Source: Hydractinia symbiolongicarpus (taxonomy: Eukaryota > Cnidaria > Hydrozoa > Anthoathecata > Hydractiniidae). Taken from it: 64,000 bases of DNA. A model generated the notes under the pieces. The model saw nothing but the letters and a program-made list of their open reading frames with translations, did no database searches and was not told the DNA's origin. Below are positions 59,061 to 64,000 of this stretch, piece after piece. The stretch is taken from the NCBI RefSeq assembly GCF_029227915.1, contig NC_079880.1, positions 9,203,501 through 9,267,500 on the forward strand. The letters run 5' to 3'. Position 1 is the first letter of the stretch. Each line of letters begins with the position of its first letter. Made by a program: the position numbers and the translations under genes.

Positions 59061-60850
59061 TCCAACACAACATCTACACTTTTCGATATATTCTGTTAAA
59101 AAAAAAAAAAGAAAAAACACTTTTTTTCCTATAGAGTAAAGTGAAAGGCATTTAGGGACTTCAATAATGATAATTTTAGCTGTGCTGTATAATTTTCTAC
59201 TGGCACACACTTTTATGTTGACATTCACACAAGTGAAACAGGCATTCAAAGCTTAGCATCTTTTGCATATTCCTACGGCACAGCATCTATGTGCAATTTT
59301 TGTTGTCACTTTAATGCCTAAAACAATTATGAAACGACCTTTACATTCTTCAGTTAGCTGGAAAAGTATTTTGATGTTTGAAATCATTCCAAGTCTGCTT
59401 TTGCAGCTCTGGGTTTTTTTGGAGTCTGTATAAATCTGGTATACATTGAAATCATGTGGTCTTGTATTGGCAATGCTTTCCTGTGTTGGCAACAAAAATA
59501 AGTGAGGAGAGAACAGCTGAAGATGCCTTAATCCATGTTAAAACAATAGAACCGAACTCACTGACATTTCAAATCTGTCAGCTGAATCTTTAATAACGAG
59601 TCCTAAGCTTAGTTTCATTAGGATCAGTCAAAATTCATCTATATACTGCATAATTTTCTTTTTATACAAAACAATTTTGACTCTTTTTTCAAATTTTGTG
59701 TTGTGTTACTTGTACTTCTTTTTAATCCTCTCCATCTTCGATGATTATACAGTGAAATTAGACTGAAGTTTCTTGATTTTTTAAAATGATTCAATGTCGT
59801 TATAAAAAGCCCAACGACCGTCTTTTTTTAACAACTGTCGATAAACTGGCTTTTTGCATTTACATAATTTTTGGTAATTGGTCAATGCCTTGATAACAAT
59901 ATTTGTCTTTTTAATTCTTTTCGAAGGCCATTTATTGATAATATTCAAATGCCTAACTTAACTCTCAAGCAATGAAATTCTCCCAGATACTTCCTGCAGG
60001 TTGATTGCTTCTGCCTCGTGTAATTCCTCTCCAGAATTAATATCTGCTAATGATGAAGTTGAATTGAGATAGGTAGGCGAAGTGAAAGCATTCATGGCAC
60101 TTAAAGATAATGATCAAATTTTGTAAAAACACCTTCTTTTATCTTGGATGCTTTATAGTAGAGCTTTGTTGCTTTTCAGTTTTTCTTACAGTCACATATT
60201 TTAACTGGTGCCTACTATTAGGGATAGCCAATTCATTTTTTTGCCCGATGAAGGATAACTCAGTGAAGAAAAGGAACAGGATTTTCTGAAGCTAGTTCAC
60301 TATCGACGAAATGTACTGAACAGACTCTCTGCTATGCTCCAACAGTCCATAACTTATTCCGTTCCCTAGGGCTGCAAGATATTAATGCCTTCCACTTGTC
60401 TCTCATAACACATTTGTTTGCAGATTTAAATGTAGACAATATATGAAAAAGTGTAGAGTTTATAAGTAAAGAGGAAAAGTGCAAAGGAGAGGGGGTCATC
60501 CAGTAGGGTTTCCTGATTAAGAGGAGGTAAAATGTTGCTCTCTTTAACAAACCAGGACAGCATACAAAATAAAATATATGAGAAAAAGTAGCGCTAACGT
60601 GAACGTGAACTAGTGGCTTAATATTTACCTTTTTTTTCACAAGGCAACATCTTTATAAATACCTTTTTAAAGAGGTCTTGAGTTGTACGGATTTTTGGTA
60701 ATCCAATGGTGGATGTGAACTAGTGGCTTAATATTTACCTTTCTCTCGCCTAAAACAGTGTCCTCCTCGACGGATACTTAGCTATACTAATGCGTGAGTC
60801 TGCATTTTTTTTGGTAAAATAAACATAACTAAAATTTCGCCTTTATGGCT
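59060..60850. other. Sequence without a supported gene; 29-bp direct repeat
   Basis: No coding exon can be defended. A sequence of about 29 bp containing gtgaactagtggcttaatat occurs at about 60602-60630 and again at 60715-60743, in direct orientation 113 bp apart. Runs of A/T are frequent. The region may be the 3' part of the broken gene that follows on the minus strand. Confidence 0.3.
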
Positions 60851-60851
60851 T

Positions 60852-62548
60852 TCACACAAACGCCATGGAACCATGATAAGCACTTGTTGCAACCAATTCA
60901 ATTGTAAGCGTCTCAAACTCACTCTTATCTCTCCATTCAACTGTATACCTTAAATTTTTTGTGATGTCGTTTTTGTTTTGACCTGAAAAAGACTTCTCAG
61001 TTCCAGGAAATATATTTGGTTTGCGTCCGTTTCCATAGTCCTGGAATAAGTAGGTCAGCCTGCCTCCAAAAGTGGGATTTTTTTGGACTCAATATGAATC
61101 GAAAAACCAATTTCTTGAGGGTTGTTTATGTCAGGGAATAAAAATTTGCATGAAAAAAAAAATTTGGATGACAATTAAGTGTTTACACAGTCGTTAACAG
61201 TTTAAAATAAAAAATACTTCATAAAATAACAATTTCAAAAAGAATCCATTAACACGTAGTCATAAAAATCTAATGTTAAATAATGTTTAAAGTTTAAAGT
61301 AAAAAGTTATTTGTGACCTTCCAGATGAAAATTAAGTTTCAAAGATTTCCCCCCAATATTGTGTGTGTACAACTAAATCCTAAAAGAACAATAAAATCTA
61401 GTCAGCAGATTGCAATAAATACTTATTCAGATCTTTAAACCAATCACATTTTCCATGGGTGCTCCACTGTATTCCAAAAAGGTCGTTTTCAATATCTATA
61501 TGATTATACGGCTAAATCATTCACAACCAGTTCCAATTTCAATCTACCTTATCGACCAGTTCAATGGATATAAAAATGTAAAGTTTAAATTAGCATTTCT
61601 ATTCCTACTGTAACATAATTCCATTTGTTTCACTGCTTTAAAAAGATCATCCGAGTAAGATATTCTGCGATGAATGTTTATGAAATCTTTGTGACTCCAA
61701 ATACTTAAAGCATCGTAAAGGTTGTTGCTGTGAGTTAATATTTTAAAAGTTGTCCTTTTGTTTAGCAAAAGTGTTAGGTAGATGAAAACAGTGACCTTGC
61801 TGTGCAAACGTCTTATTTACATTCTCATAAACACCATCTATCACCCAATGCATTTTTCCACTCCTGCTGGTTATTTTTTTGTGTACCCTTCATATATAGA
61901 TATATTTACAGGTATGGACCCACCATAAGGTTTTGATATAAACACATCACTTGAATTTGAAGCAACACAGACATTTACCTTGTATTGAAATTGTTCCTTG
62001 GTCATGAATATAAATAATTTGTGTAAGGACTGCTGTTGATCCATGATGTTAAAATTGAACTGACAAGACTGTGGAATATATCAAACCAATCAGCTAAATC
62101 ATGCTTTAAAAGATTAAGATGCAATCTTGTGAAAATAAGTAAAAATTCACTTTTACTTTACAACCAGGACTTCTTAATTGTTTTGAAGGTTTTCTTGCAG
62201 CTCTCGCCTGCCTTTGGCATAAGTAGAAATCATGTCATCTAGTTCGGTGGAGTCAATGTTTGTTTGAAGTATTTTTTCACACCAAGATGGAAGATTTCTA
62301 AATTGGAATTCCTTTATTATGTTATGCAACTGTATGACTGACTCTTTGTTTGTTGACTAAAAAACTGATCTATTGAATATTATTAAAGCTTTATATGTGT
62401 TAACGTAATGTGGATCCACTTGAAATCTCCTCATGTGATGATGTTGGATCCTATAACATATTTCAAAACGACATGCCTGCCAAGCAGAAGCTGAATCAAG
62501 TTGAATGTAAAATAACATCCTGTACCAGTACTGAATAGAACATTTCAA
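60852..62548 (-). pseudogene. Unidentified broken gene, possible transposase remnant
   Basis: Minus-strand pieces read in order. Near 62357-62520 there is ASAWQACRFEICYRIQHHHM, near 62165-62330 FRNLPSWCEKILQTNIDST, and near 61920-62040 QFQYKVNVCVASNSSDVF followed by PYGGSIPV. The last pair resembles the strand-turn-strand around the second Asp of DDE_4-type transposases (weak). At 60852-61075 an open piece reads GGRLTYLFQDYGNGRKPN and ends YHGSMAFV before a stop. Its upstream continuation is shifted by one base at an A-run near 61082. The composition looks coding, but I do not recognise the protein. Multiple stops separate the parts. Confidence 0.3.
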
Positions 62549-63495
62549 TTACATCACAAAAATACATCTTTGATGTCTGTTATATGTTAATGGAAGCATA
62601 AGTTGGTATGTGGAAGTAGATACACTTTTTCTTATTAATTTGTGAGAAATTAAAGTGGATTACTTTATTATCACATGTAAATATACTTCCTGAGGTTCTC
62701 AATTGTTTTGTTGAGTTGATATTTCTATCTGTTGCACTTTGTAACATAATTTTTTTGAGGGTAAAGAGAGAGAGAGAGATCAGAGCATGTTTGTTATCAT
62801 TTTACAACTCTTAACATGAAATCAGCTTCTTTATAGACACCAGTAGGTATCTTTATTTCATAACACTTCTTACTTCAAGAAGTGCCTTCACGTCTTATGT
62901 TTTTTTATGTTTTTTTTTTTGCAACGCTATCGAACTATTTACTGGTTTCATGTTTTGTTTTGTTATTCTAAATGACACATAATACAGATCTGCGTCCTAT
63001 CTCATTAAAAATTCAATTAAACATCCTCCAACTACTGGGTTATCCCGAAATTCTTGACAATGTGAAAATAATAAATTAACTGTGGCAAATATGAATGAAT
63101 ATATTTTTAGTAGCTCTAAAAAAAACTGAAACTAACGTAAAAATGCATTACACATGAATAAAAGCTACCTCTCTTTTTCTGCAACTTTAGATTCGAACAC
63201 TGGTAACTGGTATCTTTCTTACTGTGTTATAGTTCGAAGTTGCAACTATCAATTCATATCAGGATATAGGCTTTTCTTTTGCCTTATACACAACACTGCT
63301 TAATACTACTATTTTTTCACTTTTGTAATTACATTTACTTTTTTTGTCAGTCACGTACAAGAAACTTAAATCATGCTTAACAGTTCGCAAATGTAAACAT
63401 GGCGTTGATGATGAAATTTTCAGTCACTCTATATACAGGAAAAATTATTTTGCTGAGCTGTTGACCTATTTTTTATAGTCAGACACACTGTTGCT
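62549..63495. other. AT-rich spacer before the satellite
   Basis: No gene is seen. Short simple repeats (GA near 62768-62780, T-runs near 62900-62920) are the only structures noted. Confidence 0.35.
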
Positions 63496-64000
63496 CCTGT
63501 AAACCCATGCGTGTGCAATTTGAGTAAGGGTCACTGGCACGGTAATAGGTTACCTGTAAACCCATGTGCGTGTGATTAGAGTGAGGGTCACTGGCACGGT
63601 ATTAGGGTACCTGTAAACCCATGTGTGTGATTAGAGTGAGGGTCACTGGCACGGTATTAATTTGCCTGTAAACCCATGTGTGTCCATGATTAGAGTGAGG
63701 GTCACTGGCACGGTATTAGCTTACCTGTAAACCCAATTTGTTTGTGATTAGAGTGAGGGTCACTGGCATGGTATTAGGTTACCTGTAAACCCATGTGTGT
63801 GTAAATAGAGTGAGGGTCACTGGCACGGTATTAGGTTACCTGTAAACCCATGTGTGTGATTAGAGTGAGGGTCACTGGCACGGTATTAATTTGCCTGTAA
63901 ACCCATGTGTGTCCATGATTAGAGTGAGGGTCACTGGCACGGTATTAGCTTAACTGTAAACCCATGAGTGTGGGATTAGAGTGAGGGTCACTGGCACGGT
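63496..64000. repeat. Satellite of about 57-bp units with 229-bp higher-order period
   Basis: Nine units start at 63496, 63553, 63610, 63665, 63724, 63782, 63839, 63894 and 63953, with lengths 57, 57, 55, 59, 58, 57, 55, 59 and one cut by the window end. Each contains cctgtaaaccca (actgtaaaccca in the last) and gggtcactggcacggt or a one-base variant. The 55- and 59-bp variants (tails aatttg and agctta) recur in the same order 229 bp apart, so four units form a higher-order repeat. The first unit is the most diverged, as expected at an array edge. The array continues beyond the window. Confidence 0.92.

Noticed and set aside
63496-64000. CRISPR-like array of regular repeats
   Set aside because: The whole unit is repeated with no unique spacers, and the context is animal genomic DNA. 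It is a satellite.

Overview
The window is nuclear DNA of an animal: AT-rich, with GT-AG introns, tRNA-derived SINEs, and relics of many eukaryotic transposon superfamilies. The genes present (an EGF/laminin-G matrix protein, an FKBP11 homologue, a minor-spliceosome SNRNP25 exon) and the transposon families point to an early-branching metazoan, most likely a cnidarian and possibly a hydrozoan. That assignment is inference.

Layout. 0-6 kb: transposon fossils, namely an unidentified broken gene and a PIF/Harbinger remnant with a Myb/SANT-like partner ORF. 7.67-23.34 kb (+): a 16-exon gene for a secreted protein of about 2,766 aa with about 38 EGF domains, a Ser/Thr-rich stalk and four laminin-G domains, with no membrane anchor (eyes shut/Crumbs-like). 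Its introns carry a piggyBac-like MITE and SINEs. 24-36 kb: repeats plus three small genes on the minus strand (26.9, 30.1 and 35.8 kb). Each encodes a 73-76 aa secreted peptide with related cysteine spacing, and each has an intron acceptor just before the ATG. Between them lie a Penelope-like GIY-YIG remnant and a long decayed reverse transcriptase. 36.9-39.7 kb (-): a complete six-exon FKBP11 homologue. 39.84 kb (+): exon 1 of a SNRNP25 homologue, head-to-head with FKBP11 across 133 bp.

40.19-54.63 kb, just downstream of that SNRNP25 exon, is the most striking object: a four-element nest of DNA transposons. The outermost element (E1, about 5 kb when inserts are removed, 29-bp perfect TIRs, apparent 5-bp TSD) does not match a superfamily I can name. 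It encodes a HIRAN-domain ORF, a PHD-finger ORF, and convergent to them a large multi-exon protein. A pogo/Tigger-like element (41.25-44.86 kb) sits inside the PHD ORF. A second insertion (E3, 48.78-54.60 kb, 6-bp TSD) sits at the inner edge of the right TIR of E1, and E3 is itself split by a hAT element (48.95-52.83 kb, 16-bp perfect TIRs, 5-bp TSD) whose three-exon transposase of 842 aa reads as intact.

55-63.5 kb: a PHD-like remnant, a 5'-truncated LINE 3' end, a second, decayed pogo-like transposase, and an unidentified broken gene. 63.5 kb to the window end: a satellite of about 57 bp units with a 229-bp higher-order period, running off the edge.

The host genes are ordinary secretory/ER and splicing functions. 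Most of the remaining sequence is transposon-derived, and the insertion order can be read from TIRs, TSDs and interrupted reading frames.
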